Positions 29,411 through 38,600 of a stretch of DNA of 64,000 nt are shown piece after piece; position 1 is the stretch's first letter; every line of letters starts with the position of its first letter. The notes under the pieces were generated by a model that saw only the letters and a program-made list of their open reading frames with translations, made no database searches and had not been told where the DNA came from. Made by a program: the position numbers and the translations under genes. Source of the stretch: Pedobacter mendelii (GTDB lineage: Bacteria > Bacteroidota > Bacteroidia > Sphingobacteriales > Sphingobacteriaceae); contig NZ_BMDJ01000003.1 of the NCBI RefSeq assembly GCF_014635725.1, forward strand, positions 62,001-126,000, given 5' to 3'.

Positions 29411-29611
29411 TTACTTAGATACAGATTTTTCTTTTAAAATAAATACAATACCTTTCCCATCAAACAATTGAAAATAATATTCGGTTGCTTGGGGAGTTTT
29501 AAGAATATTAATTTGCTCAATTACACCTTTGGATCCGCTTTTATTCTCAATAAAATCACCTACTTGAAGTGAGTCCAATTTAATAGTTGTCTCATCATTA
29601 TTAATTAACAT
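29411..29611 (-). CDS. Small hypothetical protein (66 aa)
   Basis: A 66-residue soluble protein, MLINNDETTIKL..., with predicted beta-rich character: LQVGDFIENKSGSKGVIEQI followed by a second strand pair (YYFQLFDGKGIVFILKE). The VGD...G.I motif resembles small SH3-like or KOW-like barrels, but no family is recognised. It stands alone between the HTCS gene and a lone receiver gene read on the other strand. Codon use looks like its neighbours. It is probably a real gene; the function is unknown. Confidence 0.55.
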   Translation of the reverse strand: MLINNDETTIKLDSLQVGDFIENKSGSKGVIEQINILKTPQATEYYFQLFDGKGIVFILKEKSVSK

Positions 29612-29748
29612 AACACTAAAGCTAAAGTCATTAAAAAATATCTATCTAAAACAGTTGTATATACGGATATTTTTTAACGCCGGATTTTTAAATAAAATTA
29701 TTTAAAAAGTATTAACCAACAATTTAATATTTTAATTGTTAAAGCATC

Positions 29749-30111
29749 ATGAAAAATAAAATACTGGTTATAGACGATGATCATCTTACCCTAGAAATTT
29801 TGGAAATAATTCTAAATGATGAAGGTTATGATGTTAAAAGCGTTGATTTAACCGAAATGATTTTTCCATCTATCGAAATTTTTAAGCCTGACTTGATAAT
29901 TATGGATATAAAACTTGATAAAGCAGATGGAAGAATATTGTGTGATGAGATTAAAAGATCTAATGAAACACAACATATTCCAATAATATTATTGACTGCA
30001 CTCGAATATTCTATTATTGGTGAAATTGCCTGCGACGCAGAAGCGATAATGGGTAAACCTTATGATTCTAAAAATATGCTTTTAACAATCAAAAACCTTT
30101 TAGATTCCTAA
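29749..30111 (+). CDS. Stand-alone response-regulator receiver domain
   Basis: A 120-aa CheY-like protein without an output domain. The acidic pocket is IDDDH, the phospho-acceptor Asp is in LIIMDIKLDKADGR (near residue 55), the conserved Thr is in ILLTALEY and the Lys in MGKPYD. It begins with a plain ATG (MKNKILVIDDDHL). No histidine kinase gene lies beside it; the closest one is the HTCS gene on the other strand. It would relay phosphate or bind a partner protein, and such orphan receivers are common in Bacteroidota. All key residues are intact. Confidence 0.88.
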   Translation: MKNKILVIDDDHLTLEILEIILNDEGYDVKSVDLTEMIFPSIEIFKPDLIIMDIKLDKADGRILCDEIKRSNETQHIPIILLTALEYSIIGEIACDAEAIMGKPYDSKNMLLTIKNLLDS

Positions 30112-30164
30112 TTATATTATTTAAGTTTAATTGCTAATTAGCAAAGTAACCAACAAAGAAAATA

Positions 30165-31037
30165 TTACTTGTTTTCCGTATAAACTTCGCGGATTTGACC
30201 CGAAAGGTATTTGAAAGCGTTTGGAATTTCAACATTGGCATCTACTATATTGCCTTCTATGAAAATAAAACCGTTATACTTTATTTTTTTTAAGGCTCGA
30301 AGATAAGGCTTAAAATCATCGCCCATAACTCCAGGCAGCGACCTTTTTTCCTTTTCTGCCAACTCGCAAAATGCAACTAATTTACCTGCTGCAATTATTT
30401 CTGATGGTAACTCTCCCTCCCGCATCATGTGGAATACATCTGCATTGAGCCTGAAATTAGCATCATTTACCCTTCTCACAATACTTGCTGCAGATTTTAA
30501 AGAAGTTATAAAATTAGTTTCCGTCTTTTCAAGATTTTCAAACACAATTGTAACATTATGTTTTCTGGCAAGTGAACCAAGTCTTTTACCTAAGCTTATA
30601 AAATCAGATTCTGCTTTACTTAGATCATAACCAGCAGGAATATTTCTTGAACCTCCGCTGCCTAAAACAATAAACTTTACACCAGCCTGCCCCGCCCTAT
30701 AGAGAACTGAATCAGAATATGCTAAAACTTTCTCTTCATTTACATCAGGACCTGCTATTTTAAGCGTACCGGGATAAAAAAGATTACACATTATTACTTT
30801 ACATTTTGCTGTTTTAATTTGCTTTACATTTTCATTAAAAACTTTATCTGTTAATGTAGGTGAAAGCATTTTTCTAACCGATTCACCAAGCATTCTAAAG
30901 CCCGAAGAATAAACAATACTATCTCGATCCAAGCTAGTTGCAATACCCAAAAGCGGTGCTGATTGTGTAATAGGTTTAAAGCTGTAAAAAGTTAAAATTA
31001 CAAGGAAAGCAAAAAAATATAAATCTTTAAATCTCAT
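30165..31037 (-). CDS. Exported sugar phosphate isomerase/epimerase-like TIM barrel protein
   Basis: A 290-aa protein of the xylose-isomerase-like TIM barrel superfamily (AP_endonuc_2 fold). It has an N-terminal hydrophobic segment (LYFFAFLVILTFYSF) suggesting export or membrane anchoring. Barrel motifs include KFIVLGSGGSRNIPAGYD, VTIVFENLEKTETNF, FRLNADVFHMMREGE and a terminal Glu in FIFIEGNIVD. Glu (FEN), Asp (NADVFH), His and Glu (IEG) are placed as in metal-dependent members. Substrate unknown; such proteins are frequent in Bacteroidota carbohydrate regions. Monocistronic as far as seen. Confidence 0.78.
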   Translation of the reverse strand: MRFKDLYFFAFLVILTFYSFKPITQSAPLLGIATSLDRDSIVYSSGFRMLGESVRKMLSPTLTDKVFNENVKQIKTAKCKVIMCNLFYPGTLKIAGPDVNEEKVLAYSDSVLYRAGQAGVKFIVLGSGGSRNIPAGYDLSKAESDFISLGKRLGSLARKHNVTIVFENLEKTETNFITSLKSAASIVRRVNDANFRLNADVFHMMREGELPSEIIAAGKLVAFCELAEKEKRSLPGVMGDDFKPYLRALKKIKYNGFIFIEGNIVDANVEIPNAFKYLSGQIREVYTENK

Positions 31038-31165
31038 AATTATTCGGGATAAATAATTTCAGTAATATCCAATCAACAATTTTATAAGTTGAATATAGGT
31101 AATTGATTTACATGTGGGATGTAAAAAAATTAAATTTAAATTTTAAAAAAATCAATTCTAATTTA

Positions 31166-32029
31166 TTATTTAAATAATGATATGATTTTTTTAATGCATT
31201 CAACAATGGCAACTGCAATTAATCCGGCAAGTATTCCAATTGCAAATTCTTTAATTATTGATGCTAAATTTGGATACAAATCATGAATGTATGGTACATT
31301 ATGTACGAAAATTCCGCCCGCAACTAGTATTAAAGCTATCGTACCTCCTATACTTAAGATTCTGATTATCACTGGTAAAGATTTTACCAATAAATTTCCA
31401 AGACGACCAAAAAAACCTTTATCGCCCGAACGCTTTATCAGGTTTTGTCCGGCATCATCCATTCTAACAATAAGTGCAACAATGCCATAAACACCAATGG
31501 TTGCCAATAATGCAACAACCGAAACGGTTAAAATTTGTAAGGTTAAACTTTTATCTAGAACGGTTCCTAAAGCAATAATTACAATCTCTACAGATAAAAT
31601 AAAATCTGTTGTTACAGCAGATTTTATTTTAGCCCTTTCGTTTTCAGCATCATTTTCTACAATAACTTTCTCGGCTGTTTTAGGAACTGCAGAACGATGA
31701 AAGAAGTATTCTATAATTTTTTCTACACCTTCGAAAGCCAAATAAAATCCACCCAAAATTAAAATATAGGTAATGGCAACAGGAAAAAAAGAATTTAAAA
31801 GTAATGCAACTGGAACAATAATCAATTTGTTTAAAAATGAACCTTTTGTGATAGCCCACAAAACAGGTAACTCCCTTGATGATAGAAAACCTGTAGCTTT
31901 TTCGGCATTTACGGCTAAATCATCGCCTAAAATACCAGCGGTTTTTCGTGTAGCAATTTTGGCTGTTACAGCCACATCATCCATTAAAGCTGCGATATCA
32001 TCTAAAATTGCAAAAAAACCTGACGCCAT
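31166..32029 (-). CDS. DUF808 (YedI-like) membrane protein
   Basis: A 287-aa inner-membrane protein with the DUF808 start MASGFFAILDDIAALMDDVAVTA, followed by ATRKTAGILGDDLAVNAEKATGF and several hydrophobic segments (IIVPVALLLNSFFPVAITYILIL, FILSVEIVIIALGTVL, ILTVSVVALLATIGVYGIVALIV, GTIALILVAGGIFVHNV, FAIGILAGLIAVAIV). The family is widespread and of unknown function; it is related to the E. coli YedI protein. The ATG at 32029 fits the conserved N-terminus exactly. The gene stands alone, followed by a low-complexity AT-rich gap. Confidence 0.9.
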   Translation of the reverse strand: MASGFFAILDDIAALMDDVAVTAKIATRKTAGILGDDLAVNAEKATGFLSSRELPVLWAITKGSFLNKLIIVPVALLLNSFFPVAITYILILGGFYLAFEGVEKIIEYFFHRSAVPKTAEKVIVENDAENERAKIKSAVTTDFILSVEIVIIALGTVLDKSLTLQILTVSVVALLATIGVYGIVALIVRMDDAGQNLIKRSGDKGFFGRLGNLLVKSLPVIIRILSIGGTIALILVAGGIFVHNVPYIHDLYPNLASIIKEFAIGILAGLIAVAIVECIKKIISLFK

Positions 32030-32636
32030 GTTTATTATTTATATTGTAAAATAGATTTCAAATTTAAAACGAAATATTTAAATCAGTTCAAATCTCATCA
32101 AAAAACCAGCATTACACAAAATAGTTTTAAATCGTATAAATAAGTGTAGAGTTTTATGCAAACCTATTGGTGTTAAACTTGCTTAAGATTTCCACAGAAT
32201 TCATGGAATATGGCGTTTGTACTGCAGCTTTACGATTCCCCATAATTTGGGGAATGACGAAAAGTATAAAAAGGTGGTACAGAATAATGCCAAAAGCAGC
32301 TTACTTTTGTTAGATAAACCTGATTAAAGTGAAAAGCCCGCAATCCCGATTTTTCATCGGAAGCGGAATTGAAACGAAAAGCAGGACTGAAAACTGCCAT
32401 AATTTACTGTCATTTAATTTCCTAAAAATCGTTGTTGCAATAGTGCAAATTGCCTAAAGCGCAATTTACTGAAGTGGCAGTCATTTTCAGCAAAATACAG
32501 AGACTGATATCTAATGACAAAAATTTCTCGGCTACACTCGAAAGGACGGACCGAAACGATTAGATTAATTCATTTTAAACAAAAAAAAGGCAGGAGCTCT
32601 CAATCTCCTACCTAAACTAAACCAATATAATAAACG
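32030..32636. other. Structured intergenic region with several hairpins
   Basis: 607 bp without a gene. It contains a palindrome at 32231-32251 (ATTCCCC...GGGGAAT, followed by GACG) related to motifs near 57575-57780. A nested hairpin lies at 32338-32366 (CCGC, CCGAT, loop, ATCGG, GCGG). A long imperfect inverted repeat follows (GACTGAAAACTGCCA at 32385-32399 against TGGCAGTCATTTTCAG at 32475-32490) enclosing a small stem (AAATTGC/GCAATTT, 32447-32467). The intrinsic terminator of the OmpA-like gene lies at the right end. It may hold a degenerate repeat or an unannotated RNA. Confidence 0.5.
32581..32613 (-). terminator. Intrinsic terminator of the T9SS adhesin operon
   Basis: On the minus strand, just after the OmpA-like gene, AGGTAGGAG pairs with CTCCTGCCT (one mismatch, 8-nt loop) and runs directly into eight T residues. 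This is a textbook Rho-independent terminator and closes the three-gene operon. Confidence 0.8.
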
Positions 32637-34628
32637 CTATTTCTTAGTTACTTTAAATTCTGTTCTTCTATTTTTTGCTCTGCCTTCGGGATTATCTTTA
32701 CCCTTTTTTAATTTATTCGGTGCTATCGGCATGCTTTCGCCATAACCTTTAGATGCCAATCGGCTTTGCGAAATATTCTTTGTTGCTAAATAATCAACGC
32801 AAGATTTTGCTCTTCTTTCTGATAATTCCTGATTGTAAACGTCGGTTCCAACATCATCTGTATGGGCTCCCAGTTCTATTTCCATTTCAGGGTTATCATC
32901 TAAAATAAGAGCCAAAGCATCAAGTACTTTTTTAGACGATTCTGTTAATTCGGCACTATTAAATTCGTAATAAATATTATCCAGTACGATTGGTACATTT
33001 ATTTTAAAGGCATTAATACAATAATCGGCATACATCAAAGTATCGGCTTTAGCAATTTCTTCATATGCATAATTTTTATTCAAGGCGAAATAATTATCCT
33101 TTGTCATATTTAATTTTACCGGCCTTTTGCTATCCATTTTAAAATTATATTTTCCCGTATTATCTGTAGTAAAGCTATAATCATTTTCCTGGTCGTTCAT
33201 TTTTACCAAAACACCATCCAATGGCTTTTTGGTTTTACAATCGGTTATGATGCCTGATACAGAAATATATTCTCGTTTCACTTCAAAAATTTCCAGGCAA
33301 CAAGCAGATTCTCTATCGGAACTGATGTAGCCTTTGCTGGCATCAGCATTTATTGGGGTAAAATACACATCATCTTTTGATGAATTAAAAGGATAACCCA
33401 TGTTTTTGGGCTTTGTCCAGTTAATTAAATCGCCCTCCGATTCGAAAAAGTCCATTCCACCAAAACCAATTCTACCATCAGTGCTGAATATTAATTTTTT
33501 AGTAATCGTGTTATAGTAAGGCGCCTTTTCATCGGCTTCGCTATTAATTTCAGGTCCCAAGTTTACCGCCTGACCAATTGAACCATCACTTCTTATCGCA
33601 GCATACCACAAATCGTATTTTCCATAACCGCCCATTCTATCTGATGAGAATATCAAAAATTTACCATCGCTGGTTACAAAAGGTTGTGCAGAATTAAAAT
33701 CCTTACTATTAACCTGCAAACCTACAGATTGCGGAATCGACCATTTATCTTCTGTTTTAGTAGCGGAATAAACAGAATATTTTTCTTGCCCTTTCCAGGC
33801 CGTAAAATACGCAACATTACCTTCAGGATTAAAACTTACCGCAGCAAATTCCATATCATTTGGCAAATTGAAATCGATTTTCTTAACATTAACTTTATCA
33901 TCTTGAAAATTTGAGCTCGAACTATAAAGTTTGTTCATAAATGGATTTGCCTTAGTAGAAATTGGCGATTCGCCTTTTACCACCTTAACCACATCGGGCT
34001 TACCTGAAACGGCAACCGGCCTTGAAGAAGTAAAATAAAATGAACTGCCTTGTTTAATCGGAGCATAATTAGAACCTAATCCATTAATTTCTGAAGGCAC
34101 TTTTTTAATTTGAACCAGCCTTGGGAAACGCATTTCTTTCATGGCGAATTTGCATGACAGCACTTCTAAATTTGCTGTTTTTACCAATCCATCAGTTTTG
34201 TTATTGGCAATAAATTTTTCAAAAGCAGCTATTGCCTGTGGAAATTTTTTATTTGCCCTTAAACTTTCGGCATAATAAAACAATGATTTGTAGTATTTAG
34301 GATTGCTAAAAGTGCTGGCTAACTCGTAATATTTCTCAGCTTCTGTATAATCGCGGTACATCCGACTTGCTTCAGCCAAGTTATAAAGTGAGCCTTCATA
34401 ATCTTCAATTACCTTTTCTTCACTGCCCAATTTTTTATCCTTACCATAAGGCAAAACAACCTGACTACTATCTGCTGTAATTTTTAAAGCCTTTTTATAA
34501 AATGTAGATGCAGCGTAGTAATCTCTACTTTGAAAATAAGCATCAGCTACTTTTTTATAATTAACTACATATTGTGCTTTAACACTCGTTAAAGAAGCAA
34601 CAATTAAAAAGAGGATTAATTTTTTCAT
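32637..34628 (-). CDS. PorE/OmpA-family protein of the type IX secretion accessory module
   Basis: A 663-aa envelope protein. Signal peptide (to TSVKAQ), N-terminal TPR region (YFQSRDYYAASTFYKKALKI, YYELASTFSNPKYYKSLFYY; about 25-160), a WD40-like PD40 propeller (SSDRMGGYGKYDLWYA, STDGRIGFGGMDFFES; about 185-440), a carboxypeptidase-regulatory-like domain (VSGIITDCKTKKPLDGVLV) and a C-terminal OmpA peptidoglycan-binding domain (YYEFNSAELTESS, ELGAHTDDVGTD, LSERRAKSCVDYL, RAKNRRTEF). This layout matches PorE-like components that tie T9SS-linked PorP proteins to peptidoglycan. It is the last gene of the operon, 9 nt after the PorP/SprF gene and followed by a strong terminator. Confidence 0.9.
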   Translation of the reverse strand: MKKLILFLIVASLTSVKAQYVVNYKKVADAYFQSRDYYAASTFYKKALKITADSSQVVLPYGKDKKLGSEEKVIEDYEGSLYNLAEASRMYRDYTEAEKYYELASTFSNPKYYKSLFYYAESLRANKKFPQAIAAFEKFIANNKTDGLVKTANLEVLSCKFAMKEMRFPRLVQIKKVPSEINGLGSNYAPIKQGSSFYFTSSRPVAVSGKPDVVKVVKGESPISTKANPFMNKLYSSSSNFQDDKVNVKKIDFNLPNDMEFAAVSFNPEGNVAYFTAWKGQEKYSVYSATKTEDKWSIPQSVGLQVNSKDFNSAQPFVTSDGKFLIFSSDRMGGYGKYDLWYAAIRSDGSIGQAVNLGPEINSEADEKAPYYNTITKKLIFSTDGRIGFGGMDFFESEGDLINWTKPKNMGYPFNSSKDDVYFTPINADASKGYISSDRESACCLEIFEVKREYISVSGIITDCKTKKPLDGVLVKMNDQENDYSFTTDNTGKYNFKMDSKRPVKLNMTKDNYFALNKNYAYEEIAKADTLMYADYCINAFKINVPIVLDNIYYEFNSAELTESSKKVLDALALILDDNPEMEIELGAHTDDVGTDVYNQELSERRAKSCVDYLATKNISQSRLASKGYGESMPIAPNKLKKGKDNPEGRAKNRRTEFKVTKK

Positions 34629-34637
34629 AACAAATAA

Positions 34638-35639
34638 TTATAAACGAGGACAGAAAAAGTTTGGACCAATAATACCGTTACGACCGATAAGCGAGATAGA
34701 TAATTCTAAACCTCCATTGCTGTTTGATGCCCTTTGCAATGTTGATGTATTTACGTCATAACTTAAACCGAAAACCATATTTTTAAACTGTAGCCCAACA
34801 AAAGCAATTGCAGCATCTTTAACGCGATAATTACCACCAAATAAAATATTCGATTGATTATTAACCATTAATTGTGCGTATGCACCAACAGAGATTTCAT
34901 TTGTATTTCCCTGATACATAACCAAAGCGTTTGGAACTATATCTAACATTTCTGAAGCCCTTATCCTGGCTCCACCGTGCCCGGTAAAACGAATTGGAGT
35001 ACGCGTACTATTATCAGAAAAGCGTTCTATTGGTCTGTTTAAATGGGCGGCACTTGCACCAAAAAATACGTTAACATTTTGATTTGGATTACCATCGAAA
35101 TACATAATACCAGCATTTATATCTGGTACAAATGATGATGTTGACGAAAAACTTTCGCCACTAAATGTGCCTCCATCATAACCAGTAATAGGATTAAATT
35201 GATTTCCAAATCTACCTTGAGATAAATTGAAACTTCTGTTTACGAAACCAGCCTGCAAGCCGAAGCTTATCATTTGTAACCCTTCTAAACCAAACCTTAA
35301 TCGGTATGAGCCAGAGACTAAAGCCGTTAAATAATTAAAATCGAGTTCGCCAGCCCTTTGATTTAAAATGGTAGCACCGAAAGCAAAATTCTTTGTCGGT
35401 GCGACATCAAAAGATGCTCCTCCTGTTAAAAAAGAATTTGAAATTGCGCTCCATTGTTGCTTAAAATTAACCGATGCCCGATAATCGCCATCTATAACTC
35501 CAGTAAGCGCAGGATTTAACCACAATGGATAAGCATAATACTGAGAAAAATGAGGGTCTGTTTGTGCTTTTACGCTTAATGATGCAATACACAATAAAAG
35601 CATTGAAACAGATATTTTAAGAGATGATAGTAATTTCAT
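34638..35639 (-). CDS. PorP/SprF-family type IX secretion system membrane protein
   Basis: A 333-aa outer-membrane beta-barrel protein. Signal peptide to LSVKAQ, then the family hallmark TDPHFSQYYAYPLWLNPALTG and VNFKQQWSAI, with alternating barrel strands such as FAFGATILNQRAGELDF and a final strand region (MVFGLSYDVNTSTL, GGLELSISLIGR). PorP/SprF proteins act as anchors or attachment platforms for T9SS substrates carrying type B sorting domains, and each is usually encoded beside its own large substrate. Here the substrate gene lies 36 nt upstream. This pairing makes the function call strong. Confidence 0.92.
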   Translation of the reverse strand: MKLLSSLKISVSMLLLCIASLSVKAQTDPHFSQYYAYPLWLNPALTGVIDGDYRASVNFKQQWSAISNSFLTGGASFDVAPTKNFAFGATILNQRAGELDFNYLTALVSGSYRLRFGLEGLQMISFGLQAGFVNRSFNLSQGRFGNQFNPITGYDGGTFSGESFSSTSSFVPDINAGIMYFDGNPNQNVNVFFGASAAHLNRPIERFSDNSTRTPIRFTGHGGARIRASEMLDIVPNALVMYQGNTNEISVGAYAQLMVNNQSNILFGGNYRVKDAAIAFVGLQFKNMVFGLSYDVNTSTLQRASNSNGGLELSISLIGRNGIIGPNFFCPRL

Positions 35640-35675
35640 AAGATGTAGTTTAAAGCGGTAAATGTTATCTATTAA

Positions 35676-38600
35676 TTATCTGATTATAGTTACGGTTCCT
35701 TTTTTCATAACCTTGGTGCCATCCGTTGATTCTACCTCAATCATATAAACATATACACCATTTGGTTGAGCAATACCTTTATAGGTTCCATCCCAACCAT
35801 TAGTTGTAGAATTAACCTGGTAAATTAATTGTCCCCATTGGGTATAAATATTCATTTTAACCGACGCGATTGTTGTTCCATAAACCAGAAATATATCATT
35901 CTTGCCATCATTATTAGGCGTAAATACATTTGGAATATAAATTTCATTTCCTATCGGATTAGCAGCTTTCCCAGTTACCGGAGTAGAATTAGCGCTGGTT
36001 TGACAACCAATTTGTCCCAAAGCACGAACGATTAGGGTAACGGCCTGGTCTGGTTTTAAGCCAATAATTAAATGACTGGTTGCGTTCGCCCCGTTGGAAG
36101 GTGCTTGCCATGTTGCGCCATTATTAAGCGAAACTTCATAGCCAGTTGCACCAGAAATAGCATTCCAACTAAATGTTACACTTGCAGGTGTTGTAGTTTC
36201 TACCCGAACAACTGGTATCGATAAAACTGGTAAAACGGTAACGGTGATTGGAGTTCTAACTGCACTTGTGCAACCTGCCGCACTAAAGCTTTCTACATAA
36301 AATGTTGTGTTAGCACTTAGCGACGGTGTTGTAAACGTAGTTCCTTGTCCTAACACAGTTCCGCCGGTACTTGCTGCATACCACCTGTAAGTTAAACCGG
36401 GTTCTGGCGTGTTCACGTTTAGTACGGTTGTAGTTCCAGAACAGATTGTACCATTTGTAGCACTAACCAAAAGTGGTGCTACAGGAAATGGTAAAACCGT
36501 AATATTAACCGCAGTTCGGTTGCTTGAGATACAGGTACCAGCCACACCCTCAACATAATATGTTACATTATTGGTTAATGATGGCGTTGTAAAGGTACTT
36601 CCTGAACCAGCAATAGTACCTCCGGTTGAGCTGGTGTACCAATTGTAAGTTACCCCAGTTTGAGCATTTGTTACCGATAGGTTTGCTGCACTTCCAAAAC
36701 ATACGTTTTGTGTAGCACTCGCAACTATTGGAACAAATGGTTGTTGATTAACGGTTACAGTAATCAAGGTTCTGCCTGCGCCATTAACACAACCTCCTGC
36801 ACCTATCGCCTGGATGTAATAGTTTACGGTATTGGTTAGTACAGGAGTTGTATATGAAGTTCCGGTTGTTAAAAGATTACCGCCAGTTACCGCATTATAC
36901 CATTCGTACGTTACACCAGCCTCTGGACTTTGAATGTTTAATGTAGTGGCATTGCCCGAGCAAATGTTGGTACCAACTGATGAAACTACAGGATTAGAGG
37001 GTGCCGCACTAACAGTTACTGTTACCAACGTTCTTCCGCCTGTATTCACACATCCTCCGTTTCCTACCGCTTGTAAATAATAATTAACATTAGCTGTTAA
37101 AACAGTTGTGGTAAATGTACTTCCAGTGGTTAAAAGATTACCTCCTGTTGCAGCATCATACCACTCGTAGGTTACACCAGTTTGAGGATTTTGTATGGTA
37201 AGAGTGGTTGAATTTCCAGCACAAATTGCAGTACCAGTTGTAGCAACAACCGGGTTATTTGGTGTAGCATTAACTACGATGGTAACCAGTGTTCTTCCCG
37301 CAGCATTTAAACAACCACCCGCTCCAATTGCCTGGATATAGTAATTCGTGTTTGAGGTTAGAACTGGTGTAGTAAATGTTGCACCTGTTGATATAAGGTT
37401 ACCTCCAGTTGCTGCATTATAAAATTCGTAGCTTACGCCATTTTGCGGATTTTGAATATTAATTGTAGTTGTATTACCAGAACAAATTGTTGTACCAGCT
37501 GATGAAACAACAGGATTTGCAGGAGCAGGATTTACAGTTATTACAACCACTCTTGCAGTTGATGGTGCGTTTTCACATTTATTATCGCCTTTAACAGTTA
37601 CATAATAAGTTGTGTTAGCATTTAAAACCGGTGTAGTATAACTTGCACCCACAAAAGATATGTTCGTAAGTGATGCATCGCTATACCAGGTAAAAACGGG
37701 GTTAGTTACCGTGGTTGAGCTTGCAGTGAGAATAGCTGAAGAACCAGCACACGCTGCCGTATTTCCAGCAACAATAATATCGGTTGATGTAGCCAGCGGA
37801 TTTACATTGATGGTAACCACTTTTGCATCTGCGGCAGCATTTTCGCATTTATTTGTTCCTTTAACCGTTACATAAAATGTAGTTGTAACAGAAACGGCAA
37901 CATTGTAAGTTGGTCCGGTAAAAACAGGAACCGTTAATGATGCATCGCTGTACCAGGTAAATACAGGTTGTGTTACCGTTAAACTCGATGCCAGCAAAGT
38001 TGCAGTACTACCTGAACAAATATTTGCATTATTAACCGAAATATCTGCTGCGGTGGCATAATCCTTTACCGTTACGGTAATGACCTTGGCATTTGCTGCA
38101 GCGTTTGCGCAATTGTTATCACCGCTAACCGTAACATAATAGGTTGTTGTAGCAGTTAAAGCTGGTGTTGTAAACGATGCCCCAACAAATGCAACACTGG
38201 TTAATGCCGCATCGTTATACCAGGTAAATACCGGGTTGGTTACCGTAACTGATGATGCGGATAATGATGCAGTAGCATTACTACAAATGATGTTTAAGCC
38301 TGTGATATTGATATCTGCTGCGGTTGACAGCGGATTAACATCTATTAAAACAGCTTTTGCAGTTGCGGGCGTATTTTCGCATCTATTGCTACCTTTTACG
38401 GTTACATAATAAGTTGTTGCTGTTGATAATGCAGGTGTTGTAAATGATGGTGTTGTAGATACAACTGTGGTTAAAGCAGCATCGCTATACCAGGTAAATA
38501 TTGGATTTAGTATAGTTGAAGTTGCTGTTAATGTTGTTGTTGAGCCAGCACACAGGCTACTTGCACCAGTAACATTTATGTCTGACGCTAAAGCTACAGG

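Noticed and set aside
31287-32054. Three plus-strand frames across the DUF808 gene
   Set aside because: All are antisense to a well-conserved membrane protein with a correct start and stop.
32159-32166. TAGGTTTG on the minus strand as promoter of the DUF808 gene
   Set aside because: It is 130 bp from the gene and lacks a -33 TTG; such 8-mers occur often by chance in AT-rich DNA.
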